The notes under the pieces: model-generated | Databases searched by the model: none | What the model saw: only the letters and a program-made list of their open reading frames with translations | What the model was told of the DNA's origin: nothing | Assembly: GCA_037043455.1 (NCBI GenBank) | Contig: JAWPHD010005567.1 | Span: 62,001 to 126,000, forward strand | Length of the DNA stretch: 64,000 nt | Reading direction: 5' to 3' | Source: Cyrtodaria siliqua | Taxonomy: Eukaryota > Mollusca > Bivalvia > Adapedonta > Hiatellidae | Part shown: in pieces, positions 34,401 through 45,875 of the stretch | How the letters are laid out: each line of letters opens with the position of its first letter | Position numbering within the stretch: the first letter of the stretch is position 1 | Position numbers and translations under genes: made by a program

Positions 34401-35385
34401 TGGAACAGAGAAAGAACAAATATAATTGTTAACAACAAAAATATATGATTTTACCTTTTTTTCTTGTAGGTTAATTTGGAATATTTACAAAATATCATGT
34501 TATTTTACCATTAGAACACTTCTCCAGACTATTTTCTATGGAAATTACACCTTTCTGCTTACTGCCTTGTAATAGAATGAATTGTGGTATAATTTTCCTG
34601 GAACTGACACCTCTCAATCAAAATTGTCAAATTTCATGTACACTTGGGACAACACAAATATGCCAGAATTATTTTTACATGCTATCTTACCATCACAATG
34701 TTGTCATAGCTGATGCCTATTGGACATGTTCTTACTAAAAAAGTGCTTAGAGATTGAAAAGGCATGTGGACTTTAAAAATATCTATCATTTATGCTAAAT
34801 TGTACACTTGGGACAGTTTTTGACTGGTTATTGTATATGGCTGTCAACAAGTTCAATGAACAAGATAATGTATAGAAATGTAGAAAAACTTAAAGAATAC
34901 ATATTTATGTGCTGAAATAGAAAACTTTTATTCACCTCATTATCAACACCTTTCTACCAGCACCTCAGTATACCAATTCTGGTGAAAAAGTGTGTGCAAA
35001 AAGTCTTAGTACACTTCAACTTCAAACTCTTATGGAAAAATAAAACATGTTTGGAGACGGGTTACATGTTATGTAACTGATAGTGAATATGCCATGCTAC
35101 TGTATAAAAAATACCATTTGCTGATATGTCAGCTGGTTGCATAGTTATTCAAAACTAAAAATGGTGTTTTAGTTGAAATGTCACGCAAAACAGTACACTT
35201 GGGACACTTTTTGACATGTTTTTACAACATAACTTTTTAAGGAAGCAAGCTAATGTGATGAAACTTTGCATGAGAATCAACTACCACTAAACACATCTCC
35301 AGGACTTAAAAACTTAGTTATTTAGCTTTCTGGTAAATAGATATTGGAATGTTAATAAAAAGCTTCATTATTTTTGAAATCACCC
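31419..35385. mobile_element. 3,967-bp non-coding transposon with perfect 24-bp TIRs, TSD ATTA
   Basis: The left end is GGGTGATTTCAAAAATAATG and continues AAGC; the right end is its exact reverse complement over 24 bp. ATTA flanks both ends (31415-31418, 35386-35389), where copy 1 has a single CATTACC, so the boundaries are secure. No transposase-like ORF is present. The body holds seven exact copies of GTACACTTGGGACA and a 1.1-kb minisatellite at its centre. It must depend on proteins supplied from elsewhere. Confidence 0.92.
32940..34080. repeat. Degenerate minisatellite AAGTGTACCTCTGTACATCCAA
   Basis: About 1.1 kb of diverged ~22-30-bp repeats around CAAGTGTACCTCTGTACAT and CAAACAA. CAAGTGTAC is the reverse complement of the first nine bases of the GTACACTTGGGACA motif that flanks this block on both sides. 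It gives many spurious Cys/Thr/Tyr-rich frames on both strands. Confidence 0.85.
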
Positions 35386-37205
35386 ATTACCGCCCTTTAT
35401 GGATTTATGGTGTGTTATATCGGACCGACAGCGGCCTGATATATGGTATCAACTGATACAAACTACGCCGGCCTGACGTTGGCCCAAGATATAATAATAG
35501 ACATCAGAAGAAATGTGCTATATTCATTGACCAATCAATTAAGAATGCCATACAAACAAAAAATTCAAAAATTGGAAAATATTGAATTAATCGTCTCTAC
35601 GTCGGCATATCCAACATTTAGCCGACATCTGATCAATATCTTTTCAGCAAATCATAAAAAGAACACACAAACCCAGTCAGCAAGCCTATATCGGACCGAT
35701 GTTGGATCAATATGTTTCCTATATTATACAGGTAATGGATAGACATCGGGCCTTGCCGCTCTGTCACTGGTATTGGATAGATATCGGTAACAGAGTTGCA
35801 GTCTGCATAACAGCCCGATGTCTATGACAGATAACGGATAGATATCGGGCCGACATTCCGACCAATTACTTAAATCTATCCGATATTGCCATGCTGGCTG
35901 GGGAGTGGGGTGGCTTGTAGTCTGAGAATTTCCAGGACAGGGAGGTCTCTCTGAGGAAACCTCCTCAGTTTTTTCAGGGTGGGATGAGGGGGGGGGGGGG
36001 GGGGGGGGGTATAGATTATTCTAAGGGGGAAGTCTGAAGAAACGCTTTCCGTTCGCGTTGAGGGTGGTTTGTCCATAAATAATTAATCAACATAAACCAT
36101 TGTTACCAAGGATTTGTCCTTGCATAAACTCACAAAAGTGTTCGTAGAATCGTACGAAGTCAAAGCAATTATAATCGATTTGTCCATAATTAATCATTTA
36201 AACAAGTTCAACAACTCACAAAAGTGTTAGTACATAGTAAAAGCAATTCGAGTCTTCCAGAAATTACCTGCGTCATCACGATCTAGTGTCGTCTGCAAAT
36301 AATGTCAATAAACACCATCACGCGCTAATTTGCATAATGTGGAAAGTTTCCGGCCAAGACAATTTAACCTTCATACCGAGTGTTTACAAATAAAAAAACA
36401 TACTAAATGAATAACTCACATATGCTGCGAGGGTTGTTTAATCATTGTGCGCTCTGCAATTGTTGACATGTTCAGCATATACCTGCATTTGTTGTCATTT
36501 TGAAATTTCCCACGGAAACCACATATTTTCTAGAAAGCCTTAGCTTCGCATTTGAACTCTTTAAATATTCTGCTGCACATATTCTATAGGACTTTGTGAA
36601 GGAGTCGGAGAGACTTTCAAATTATTTCTAAAACTCTACTCTAACCAGTCATAACGGAAACGTTGCACAGAAAACTGTTTTAAAGAAAACAAATCAGAAT
36701 TTCGAAACTAAATCTCCTATAGTGGGAGCCGGTGTCTGCGTTAGAAATGCTAAAAGCGTGACAACGACGATTTACCATAAAAATTGAGACACATAGATTA
36801 GCAATTATCTTCTTTCTTTTTTTTTTCTTTTTTTTTCTTTTTTTTTTCTCCCGTTACCGTAAAGTTCGCTTGCGCTCGAAGTGCCTTCGGCACTTCTCGC
36901 TAGCTGTGCTCGCTAATAAAAGTATAATGTAACAATTGTAATATTGTTAGTATTCTTCATTAGTACTCATCAATACATGTTATTCAAAAGTGTTAAATGT
37001 TTGTTTCCCGATCTGACAAACAAACAGTACCTCAATATAAAACATTACACTTAATTCAATCAGTTCGTGCGACGGTGTTCCGTTTGTGATGATTAAAGTA
37101 CAAGTGACGGCGTAATTAAAAGCGGAAGCTTAAAACATCCTTTTCAAGTCTTGATCAACATTTTTTTTTTAAATGTAAACAAAATAACGACCGTACAGTA
37201 ATTAA

Positions 37206-37785
37206 GATAGATAGATAGATAATTTTATTTTAAAATTCCAATAGGCTATAAATATAAAGCCCATGCGGATACAAATACGGAATAATACATGGTAACAGTG
37301 CAGTTGGTACATATAAGACAATAGTATGAGATCACAATGAAATACTTTGCATATACATGTACACATTTCCTGTGCGTTGACGAGAAGGTGTTTATAAATT
37401 TGCATGAATATTTGTATATTAACACAAGTTAACATAATAATATTTATACATACACATATTTACATTAATATAAGTTAACTATACTCAACATGTTATACAG
37501 GAACATATCCACAATTTAATTTCTAAATAGCATCTCATTTCTTAATTGAAACGCTTTACAGATAAATATGGAGAGTTTACGAATATATCCTTTATTATTT
37601 GAATTTATCAGTTCTATAAACTTAACCATGTTAGGTCGTCGGTAGAAATACTTGGGTATATATTGTTTCATTAAATATGTATATCTGTCACACTGTAATA
37701 CGAAATGAAACTCATCTTCTAACATGTTGCATATGTTCAACACCCATAAAGAAAATAAACATATAAATCTTCAAATATAGAAATG
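37206..37785 (-). mobile_element. 5'-truncated LINE, 3' end
   Basis: On the minus strand, the C-terminus of a reverse-transcriptase ORF (37516-37743) reads MLEDEFHFVLQC, then YRRPNMVKFIELIN and FQLRNEMLF, followed by a stop. This is the usual end of clade-typical non-LTR ORF2 proteins, with the ...EDE(F/Y)HF...C zinc-knuckle remnant. About 300 bp of 3' UTR follows and ends in (TATC)n (GATA run at 37206-37221 on +). The rest of ORF2 is missing, as expected from incomplete target-primed reverse transcription. Confidence 0.8.
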
Positions 37786-37899
37786 GTTTTCATATTCCAT
37801 AGGAACAGATTACATATTCCATATATAACATGCGTATTAAATGTTAAATTGAGTTTAAAATTGCGTTAGTGTTAATCGTGTTTAGTGCTGTATTTTAAA

Positions 37900-38051
37900 A
37901 TGGCTCCTAAGACTTTGATTATAGGACATAGTCAAGTGCATTATTTTCATCAATATGTCGAAGATGACGTTCAGTGTTTGTGTTTTCCTGGATCTAAAGT
38001 TGAACATTTGTTGGAATAACCAAACGTACAAGAGCTGATTCCTAAAGTTTC
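37900..38051 (+). pseudogene. Short ORF fragment with SGNH-hydrolase-like start
   Basis: Starts at an ATG and reads MAPKTLIIGHSQVHYFHQYV, then later FPGSKVEHLLE, an in-frame TAA at 38017-38019, and a little more similar sequence up to a consensus GTAAGT donor at 38052. I(I/V)GHS followed by a PG-x-x-VE block resembles the first catalytic motif of GDSL/SGNH esterase-like ORFs often found in transposons. Only about 50 codons, one stop, no other catalytic block; so this is a weak call. Confidence 0.3.
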
Positions 38052-38129
38052 GGTAAGTTTCCATGTTTTATATTTACTATTCATTTTTTCTTCATACTTA
38101 ATTACTTACAATTAATATTACTATTAATA

Positions 38130-38510
38130 AGACCTATATTATGATATTCTTAGTAATAAGACCTTAAAGATTGCCGCGTGTCCCTGCTACATTAACAGCT
38201 TCATTTAACTAGGGATTATAACGTACACGTGTCAACCGTAATGGGATTAAATCATTTGTTGCTGTATATTACTAATTTTTAATAAATATATATTTTTTGT
38301 TGTCTTTTTTTACTCGATTTATATTTCAATACTTTTGATTAATTAGAATAGTCCTTCCTAGGATATATCATGAAATTCCTATTAATAAGACCTTAAAGAT
38401 TAAAGATTGTCGCGTGTCCCTGCTACATTAACAGCTTCATTTAACTAGATAAGTGTGTCTATTATTACCGGTTCGATTACCGTGATGGGATTAAATGATT
38501 TTGCTGTAAA
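38130..38510 (+). repeat. ~230-bp imperfect tandem duplication
   Basis: TAATAAGACCTTAAAGATTG...CGCGTGTCCCTGCTACATTA and CAGCTTCATTTAACTAG occur near 38157-38210 and again near 38385-38445. ATGGGATTAAAT follows both. Confidence 0.75.
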
Positions 38511-38621
38511 TTGTAAAGGACAATTCGCACCTTTAGACACGCCGGAATACACACGTATAATCATTGTGCTTTGACACGCGTCAACCTTAACTATCACTTT
38601 AAATCTGCTTGCTTATTAGGA

Positions 38622-39047
38622 ATGCATACATTAAACGAAAAAAAGCAAAAGAAATTAATAAATTTGATGAGATATAAAAACCGCCCACGTTCCCAAAAAA
38701 GATTAGGTCAAAAAAGGCCTACGCCCTCTGATTATGAAGTAATTCCAGCACCGGATTCGAAATTAGCTATCATTTTAGAAGAAGATATCACTTTTGAAAA
38801 TATCACTCCGAAATCAATGAAAATGTCATCTACAAAAAATAATTCTAATAAAAAAAACGATAATGTAAATACGGACAATTTTGTTGGATCCGTTTCTTCA
38901 ACGCCAAATAATTCATACAAAATAGTTAATGTCACAACGACCAAAAGTAAACGTAAAATTGCCATTTCAACTGTAAAAAAGAACCAATCTCCAAATAAAA
39001 CTACTCTTATTAACGATGCAGAAATATCGCTAAATAATTACAATTGA
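38622..39047 (+). CDS. Hypothetical Lys/Ser/Asn-rich ORF (142 aa), possibly part of the virus-like element
   Basis: The first ATG is at 38622; an upstream in-frame extension to 38571 lacks ATG. The N-terminal third is strongly basic (EKKQKKLINL, KNRPRSQKRLGQKRP). The middle has an acidic stretch (LAIILEEDITFENITPKS) and the rest is low-complexity Ser/Asn/Lys/Thr. There is a pyrimidine-AG just before the ATG that could be a splice acceptor. I do not recognise a family. It lies directly upstream of the DNA polymerase relic on the same strand, so it may be a gene of the same element. No conserved motif supports function. Confidence 0.3.
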   Translation: MHTLNEKKQKKLINLMRYKNRPRSQKRLGQKRPTPSDYEVIPAPDSKLAIILEEDITFENITPKSMKMSSTKNNSNKKNDNVNTDNFVGSVSSTPNNSYKIVNVTTTKSKRKIAISTVKKNQSPNKTTLINDAEISLNNYN

Positions 39048-41376
39048 TAATACACATAATAGTTCCGCGCAAATAAACGACGACTGGTGGTTAAAAGAGT
39101 TAGATCTAAAAATATCGGATAAACACGAAATTACAAATTTTGATTGGTTAAATGATAAGCCATCCCACACAACCAGACCACCTTCTCCGACCCCAAGCCT
39201 TTCCGGATTATTAAACAACAACAACAAGGTTGTTTGTTGTAATGATGATAAATAGTCTAAGCCTGTCGTGACATACAGAGGACCAAACGCTGTTTTTAGA
39301 AAAAATGATAGAGGAAGGAAAATATTGTTAAACAAACAACATTAATGCATATTTTAAGAAAGATTTGACGATGACAGTAGAAGAAGTAAAAAAAATCAGA
39401 GCAGCTGAAAAATGCCATATTTGTGATAAACTTTACATGACATGTGACAAAGCAGTTAGAGAGCATTGCCATATAACTGGAAAGCTTAGGGGAAGTGCCC
39501 ACGCATGTAATCTTAGCTTCAGGCTAACTAAAAAAATACCCGTTGTATTTCATAATTTGAGAGGTTATGAATGCAACACATCGGAAAGTTTAAAAAAAAA
39601 GAATAAATGGCGTACCAAATAACTTGGAAAGGTATATTTAGTTTAAACATATTTTATTACTTATGTTACAGAGAATGAACATCATATGATAATACATATT
39701 TAAATATAATGGAAAGGTATATGGCTTTCTTGTTAGGACAATTATCGATAGTATGTCCCAATAACTCGTTAACTTGGTAAAAAACATTCCATCATTTCAA
39801 TAAACTTCGCAAGAATATTCTGGTGACAAGTTGGAATTAATAAAAATAAAAGGTATCTACCCATATGATTATATGAACAGCTTTAAACGCTTCAACGGAA
39901 AACAACTACCTGATGAAAATAGCTTTTATTCCCAATTAAAAGACGACCACATGCCAGATTATGAACATGCTAGTAAAATATGGAAGGTATTTAATATTAA
40001 AAACATTGGAGAATATCATGATCTGAAAAGCGATGTTTTGCTGGCTGATGTTTTTGAAAATTTCAGAAAAACCGACATCGATCAGTACTTGTTCATAGAA
40101 AAGGACTAAGGGGTGGTGTGAGTTATAGAAAAGAAATCAAATATATAATGTATCTTGACGCTAATAACTTGTATGGACGGTCTATGTGTCGATCATTACC
40201 AACTGGTAACTTCAAATGGGTTGACAAATTCGAGAAAGGAAAATCAAATTATATTGTTGAGTGTGATTATTATCGTGAAGGGCTGTATGACTTGCATAAT
40301 GACTACCCTCTCGCTCCAGAAACCTTGGAAATAAAAGACGAGTGGTTATCAGACTATGGCAAAAACTTGAAGAAAAAGTTTAATTTGGGGGCAAACAAAG
40401 TAAAGAAACACGTCACAACATTGAAGGATAAGGAAAAATATGTTACACACTACAGAAATTTGAAACTGTATGAAAAGTTAGGACTAAAAGTTACAAAAAA
40501 TGCTCGGGAAACTCCAGTTTGACGAGTCACAATGGTTAAAAATGTACATAGACTTCAATACTACAAAAAGAACACCTGGTAAAAATGCTTTTGAAAAAGA
40601 TTTCTTCAAGCTTATGAATAATTCAGTTTTTTGCAAAACCATCGAAAACCTGAGAAAAATAATTAATGTTAAACTAACGCATGAAGAGAAAGTCCTTTTG
40701 AAATACGCAGCAAGACCATTATTTATTTCTTGTAAAATGTTCAGTAAAAACTTATTTGCTATCAAAAGGATAACAGAAAGACTGGTCTTAAATCGCACCT
40801 GTTATGTCGGTATCTCTATTCTGGACTTGTCAAAATACTTAATGTATGATTTCCACTGCAATTATACTAAAAACAAATACAATGAAAACGCTAAGTTATT
40901 GTTTACTGGCACTAATTCGCTGTGTTATGAAATCAGGACAGAAGATGTGTATGCAGATCTTTACAAAGACAGGGAACCTTTTGACAACAGTGATTATGAT
41001 CCGAAAAGTAAATTTTATTTTGATAATAACAAAAAGGTTATTAGTAAAATGAAAGTCGAATTTTGCGGTGCAATTATACAATTGGTCGATTGAGAAGCAA
41101 TTCATACTCTTACATTTTGGCTGCTAATACTGAAACAAAAACAAAATGCAAAGGTGTCAACAATGTGTTGTTAAAAAACAAATAACACGAGATAACTACT
41201 AAAACATTGTATTTACAGCACCGGAAACTCACCATAAAATAGAAGTGGAAGTTATCAGATCTGACAAACACAAGCTAAACAGCTATGAAATTAATAAAAA
41301 AAACACACGCTTGTCTGCATATGATGACAAAAGGTACATATTAGGCAATGGCCAAGATACGCTAGCATATAAATAG
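39037..41376 (+). pseudogene. Protein-primed family B DNA polymerase relic (Polinton/Maverick- or adintovirus-like)
   Basis: Decayed DNA polymerase of the type that copies linear virus-like elements from a protein primer. In order: WWLKELDLKISD and FDWLNDK (~39080-39165); PVVTYRGPNAV (~39262); a Cys/His block CHICDKL...HCHITGKLRGSAH (39410-39510) with FHNLRGYEC; ERYMAFLLGQ (~39710); IKGIYPYDYMNSFKRF (39840-39895); FNIKNIGEYHDLKSDVL; polymerase motif A YLDANNLYGRSM (40151-40186); motif B region FFKLMNNSVFCKTIENLRK (40604-40660); altered motif C LFTGTNSLCYE (~40900); and C-terminal YDDKRYILGNGQDTLAY ending at a stop at 41374-41376. Both motif C aspartates are replaced (Gly and Asn). There are several frameshifts and stops (e.g. 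39253), plus a deletion after FENFRKT near 40070. It cannot be active. No terminal repeats or capsid genes were found around it. Confidence 0.85.
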
Positions 41377-42165
41377 TAGCCTCGACGAGGGTGATTGCCC
41401 TGTTCCTTTCGACTTTGTTCGCATTTTCTTTTTTTTAAAGGAGTCGGGTCAGTACTTCGACACTCCAAAGATATTTGACCTTGTTTTGTAATCATGTTGG
41501 AACGTTACCCTTCGGGCTTGGAACATGAGTAGCAGTTTTTGAGATTTATTAAACACTTCCGTCTTATTACCCCTTGCATAGGGGAGCATTTCACTTCGCC
41601 AGGGTGTGGAATAATCTTGGTTTGCTAATTGTATCTGCAGATTGGAAACCTAACTACGAATAGTACAGAACGTGGGGTTTCTGGTAAAGTTTTTCCCTGG
41701 GAGGTTTTGCATTACTAGTTCAAAAATGTGTTGGCTTTTATTTTATTGATAGAGATAGATAACGCCAGTAAATATAAACGTTTTTTTACCCTTAAAACTA
41801 ACATCATGATAAATATATGTCTTTATTAAAGATAACACTTGACGCCGCAAATACCTCTTATACAATATGATCTCATATAGCACCTCTGGAGAAAGAGTCA
41901 CTTATTCACTCATATAAAAAAGTAGGTATACATTAAAAAGTAAAAAACAACAACAACGATAACTTTTATTTCTCAGAGTGGTGAGAATTTCATAATTTAA
42001 TAATATTAAATAATAATAATAATAGTAATTAATACAGTCAGTTAGTGGGGTAGGTTAAGGAGGAAAGAACATGTTTATTTATTAAATCAGACGATCATAT
42101 ATCTAAGTAATAAATAAAGAAATAGGGAGGTAAACAGAGAACGAGAGGGAAAGTAAGCATGGTAC
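41377..42165. other. Non-coding sequence after the polymerase relic
   Basis: AT-rich; a few TAA/AAT-rich simple stretches near 42000. Nothing recognised. Confidence 0.5.
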
Positions 42166-42167
42166 GT

Positions 42168-42198
<31 letters not shown>

Positions 42199-42281
42199 GA
42201 AAGAGAGAGAGGGGGAGAGAGAGAGACCGAGCATAAGACAACTCGATAAAGAAACAATTTAAAATATCATATGATAACGAC

Positions 42282-42324
<43 letters not shown>

Positions 42325-42325
42325 A
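42168..42325. repeat. Two (GA)n microsatellites
   Basis: Impure (GA)n at 42168-42226 and pure (GA)n at 42286-42322, separated by about 60 bp. Confidence 0.95.
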
Positions 42326-42329
42326 ACTG

Positions 42330-43263
42330 GAAATGTAGCATGTGCAGAACACAGTCATCCAAAACACGCATACAAAACAAGCATTTATTATAAGGCGAAA
42401 TAGAAGCAAAGTATAACAAACATAACGCTGTTGTTTTTTTCCTTATATTGGTAAACATATAGAAAGTAATTATTATGAAAGATATATGTATTTCTTCAAT
42501 GTATTTAATATACTCATGACATCGAAATTACCGTTTACACAGGGTTGCAGTTAGGAACGCTATTAAGATCAATACGTAATCGCTCTTATAAAATAATACT
42601 CCTTTAAAATTAATATATAGAATAAGCATCAAGTAACATCATAGACGTTGACCTTTTTCTTATAACGGTTACGTATGCACCCGTAAATTACATTTTTAAA
42701 AGTGAAATTTCACTAAAATCGTTTATACATGCGTATATATACTCGTGATGATACTATAAGCGTTTAGCCTATGACAGCTAATTATTATAATACATATACA
42801 GAATAACTATACAGAATAAACATGCAGAATAAACATCAATTAACATTATTCATAACAACATTTCTTAAAACTTTACTTGTGAACCCGCAAATTCCAGGGT
42901 CACACATATGGCCGCAATTGGGATCACAAATGAAATTGCTCCGTAATTATTCATATATTTGTTATGATAACTATACTAAACTTAAGAATATGTCAATAAT
43001 ATTCTCATTGTTTTGTGTATTTTGAGCTTGATTAGAGATACGATTAAACTGCAAAATAACGAGTGTAAATCGTCTGCTCTGATTGCATGAACATATTTTA
43101 AAACGTTTAAGTCAATATGTTTTCTTAGAAATAAGTTATAACACTTATACAACTGGGTATATAGGATTGTATTAAGTACTTCGAATTAGTGAAGCTTTCG
43201 ATGTTCCTAATTCTAAAATATGCCAGTTAAAATTATTTTGACATCATGTTTTACTAGCATTAT
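42330..43263. other. Non-coding AT-rich sequence
   Basis: No gene or repeat recognised. Confidence 0.5.
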
Positions 43264-44544
43264 CACTACAAATGCATTTGCAAAAGAATTTTTCGAAATA
43301 TTTAATGTTAACACTGAATAACAGTTACTTGAAATACAATTTTAAACCAAAAACGTTTTGCCAATTATTTGATGCGTTCGTTGGTTCTATATTAAGCTAT
43401 GGAGCAGACATTTGGGGTTTTACAAAGTCAAAGGAGATCGAAAGAATACATTTGAAATTTTGTAAATACTTGTTAAGGGTTAAAACGTCTACTAGTAATT
43501 CCGATATTTATGGAGAACTAGGTAGATACCCATTGTATATTTTAAGGTATGTAAAAATAATAAAGTATTGAAGTAAGGTGGTCGATTCAAAAAACATTTT
43601 AATATCAACTTTTTATAAAGATGCTGTGAGAGATTGTGAAAGAGGAATGAAGAATTGGGCCAGCAATGTTAAAACCATTATAACTGACTGTGGCTATAAT
43701 TATGTTTGGAATGACTCAACTTGTATTGATATGAAATCTTTTCATTTGTTGATTAAACAAAATTTATTAGATTGTTTTGTTCAAAAATGGAACACTGATG
43801 TTGAAAATAATCGAGTTTTATGTTTGTATAGACATTTTAAAACCTCATTCTCATATGAAGTGATTTTAGATATATTGCCGTTGAAATTAAGAACTGCCAT
43901 GTCGAGGATAAGATTATCCTCCCACAGACATAGAATTGAAACTGGCAGATATTCACAAAATAGAACTGATAGAAATCAGAGATATTGTACATTGTGTAAT
44001 ACTACAGACTTAGAAGATGAATATCATTTTATTTTAATTTGTCCTTTGTACGAACAATAACGTAAACTATATGTTAAACAATATTATTACAGACATCCAA
44101 GTGTTTTTAAATGTATTCAGCTGATGCAATCTTCAAGCCAGCAAGAGCTTTTTAGATTATCTAGGTTTGTTAGGGAAGCATTTATTATTCGCAATACTGC
44201 AATGTATAATGAGTAAAAAATGTATGTTCATCCTCATTGGACATGACATGTAAACTATTAAAACTTAAAAGTTTACATGAAACTATGTTATAGGAATAGT
44301 TAAATCATTATAACAGGGTAAATACGTGATCCAGAGTGAATGTGTGAGACATTTCGGGCGTCAGAGTGAATGGGTGAGTTGTATGAGTGTATAGTATGTA
44401 TGATTGTGTGTTTGTACTTTTTCATTGTTTAATGTAAAAATTGCATTGACCTGTCACATATTAACAAATGTAATATGTATTTATATGACGAGAAACATTT
44501 GTTTAAGTCATAAATAAAGAATATGTTCTGTTCTGTTCTGTTCT
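43264..44544 (+). mobile_element. 5'-truncated LINE with ORF2 C-terminal remnant
   Basis: The reverse-transcriptase ORF is open only for its last ~315 codons (43272-44216). Recognisable blocks are FVGSILSYGADIWGF, then IERIHLKFCKYLLRVKTSTSN, then SHRHRIETGRY, then CTLCN...EDEYHFILICPLY (a C-x2-C...H...C knuckle), then FREAF-like FVREAFIIRN at the end. An in-frame TGA at 43569-43571, where the family has Trp, and a TAA at 44058-44060 interrupt it. The 3' UTR ends in a (TTCTG)n run at 44525-44544. The RT catalytic core lies in the missing 5' part. It is the same general type as 37206-37785 but a different family (different tail repeat and only distant sequence). Confidence 0.85.
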
Positions 44545-45670
44545 TGAATTTCAAACAATATTCAATTTAAAGGGAGGTAATTTAAGATTATCCATATTTC
44601 GTTTTTTTATAGACGGAGAATCTGCGATAAATGGGTCAACTTTTTATGTTTTCTTTCTAATATTTGAATACCAGTTTTAAGAATGTTATATCTTTAAGCG
44701 ATCTTTGACTCATGTTATGTGTTTTATCAGCATATTTCATGTTTTCATATAAAGGGAGGGTAACTCTCAAAAGATGTAACAATTTAAACAAAAAATAAAT
44801 GTTTTACAAACTATGGGTCAACACAAAATACTTATCACATATCTATTCTAAAATATATTTATAATAAGAAAATTAGTTAAGATACAAAAGTTGATACTTA
44901 GCAATTTTGTTCAGTGTATATAAAATAAACATCAGTTAAACTTTCAAATATATGTACACCGTTTCTTAACCACTGACGTCGACGTATATATATACTTACG
45001 TGTTTTGAGAATCCTAGCTCTATAGACACAATATAAACCATTCTTCACCAATGCTATCATCAACTTCATCCTCCATTCTCCATCCTAAATTGAGTGTTTA
45101 CACTAAATTGTTCCAAACAAATATTTATCTTTGATAATCAGAATTTTTCTGTGAGGTTTACAGACGCAATTTTATATAAAAAAATAATAATAGAATTGTG
45201 TCCATCGCACACAAATTCCCCTCAGTAAAATCAATCAACGAAAAACGTAAAATCTCACGAAAAAAGGGCCGTAACTCTGATAATACAAAGTCGATTTTGA
45301 CGCCGAATCGATAAGCGCCATGTAAAGATTCGAAAAAATCGGTTATAAACTGTGTGACTAGATAGACATACACACTTTTCGTCACGGACGGACTCTCGGA
45401 CGGACGGATGTACATACTACCGCTACATGCCCCTCAACATTTGGTAGTGTTAAAAAAAGTTTTATTGTATGTTTGTGTAATTGCTATGGTTAACCATTCT
45501 AGCTTACCGGAGTATCACACTGGTGTCCCTTGTACGGCTGGAGACATGATGTGAGAATGGGATTGACTTTTATCTTTATATATCATCAACATGTATTATT
45601 TCAAAAAAATGTTGCAGGTATATCAACACAGACCTTAAATAAGTTTCTGAAATGAAATTAGGTGTTACGT
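44545..45670. other. Non-coding sequence with AAAGGGAGG motifs and a GGACGGAC tract
   Basis: TAAAGGGAGGTAA (44569) and TAAAGGGAGGGTAAC (44751) are 182 bp apart. A GGACGGAC run lies at 45382-45408. No coding region recognised. Confidence 0.45.
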
Positions 45671-45674
45671 AAGC

Positions 45675-45875
45675 GCACCCGTGGCCGTGATGTTACAGAC
45701 GCTGGGTCCAAAATGCTCTCGCCTCTCACCGCTGTGGGTTTGAATCCCACTGGGTGCTCAACTCTCTAGTTCTACCCAGGAAAAACGGGGTGATCTGCCT
45801 CTACCACAAAAAAATCGACCGTCACATATGGCCAACATGTGCTACAAATAACGTTAAACAACATTCAAACAAACA
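45675..45875 (+). mobile_element. tRNA-derived SINE family S, copy 3
   Basis: ACCCGTGGCCGTGATGTTAC (A box), GTGGGTTTGAATCCCACTGG (B box), GTTCTACCCAGGAAAAACG, TCGACCGTCACATATGG and the tail ATTCAAACAAACA, as in the copies at 6605 and 26862. Confidence 0.85.

Larger units (their letters stand above)
26309..36915 (+). repeat. 4-kb unit, copy 3 (interrupted three times)
   Basis: Begins TAATATGAACTAAGG directly at the end of copy 2 and finishes with the shared GCTAGCTGTGCTCGCTA. About 3.8 kb of unit sequence is split by a 2.6-kb composite insert (26610-29226), a 245-bp MITE (30716-30960) and a 3,967-bp element (31419-35385). The end hairpin (GAAGTGCC-TTC-GGCACTTC) is intact here and in copy 2 but has lost its left arm in copy 1. 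Confidence 0.9.

Noticed and set aside
42095..42458. Ser/Leu-repeat minus-strand frames
   Set aside because: Translations of (GA)n microsatellites.
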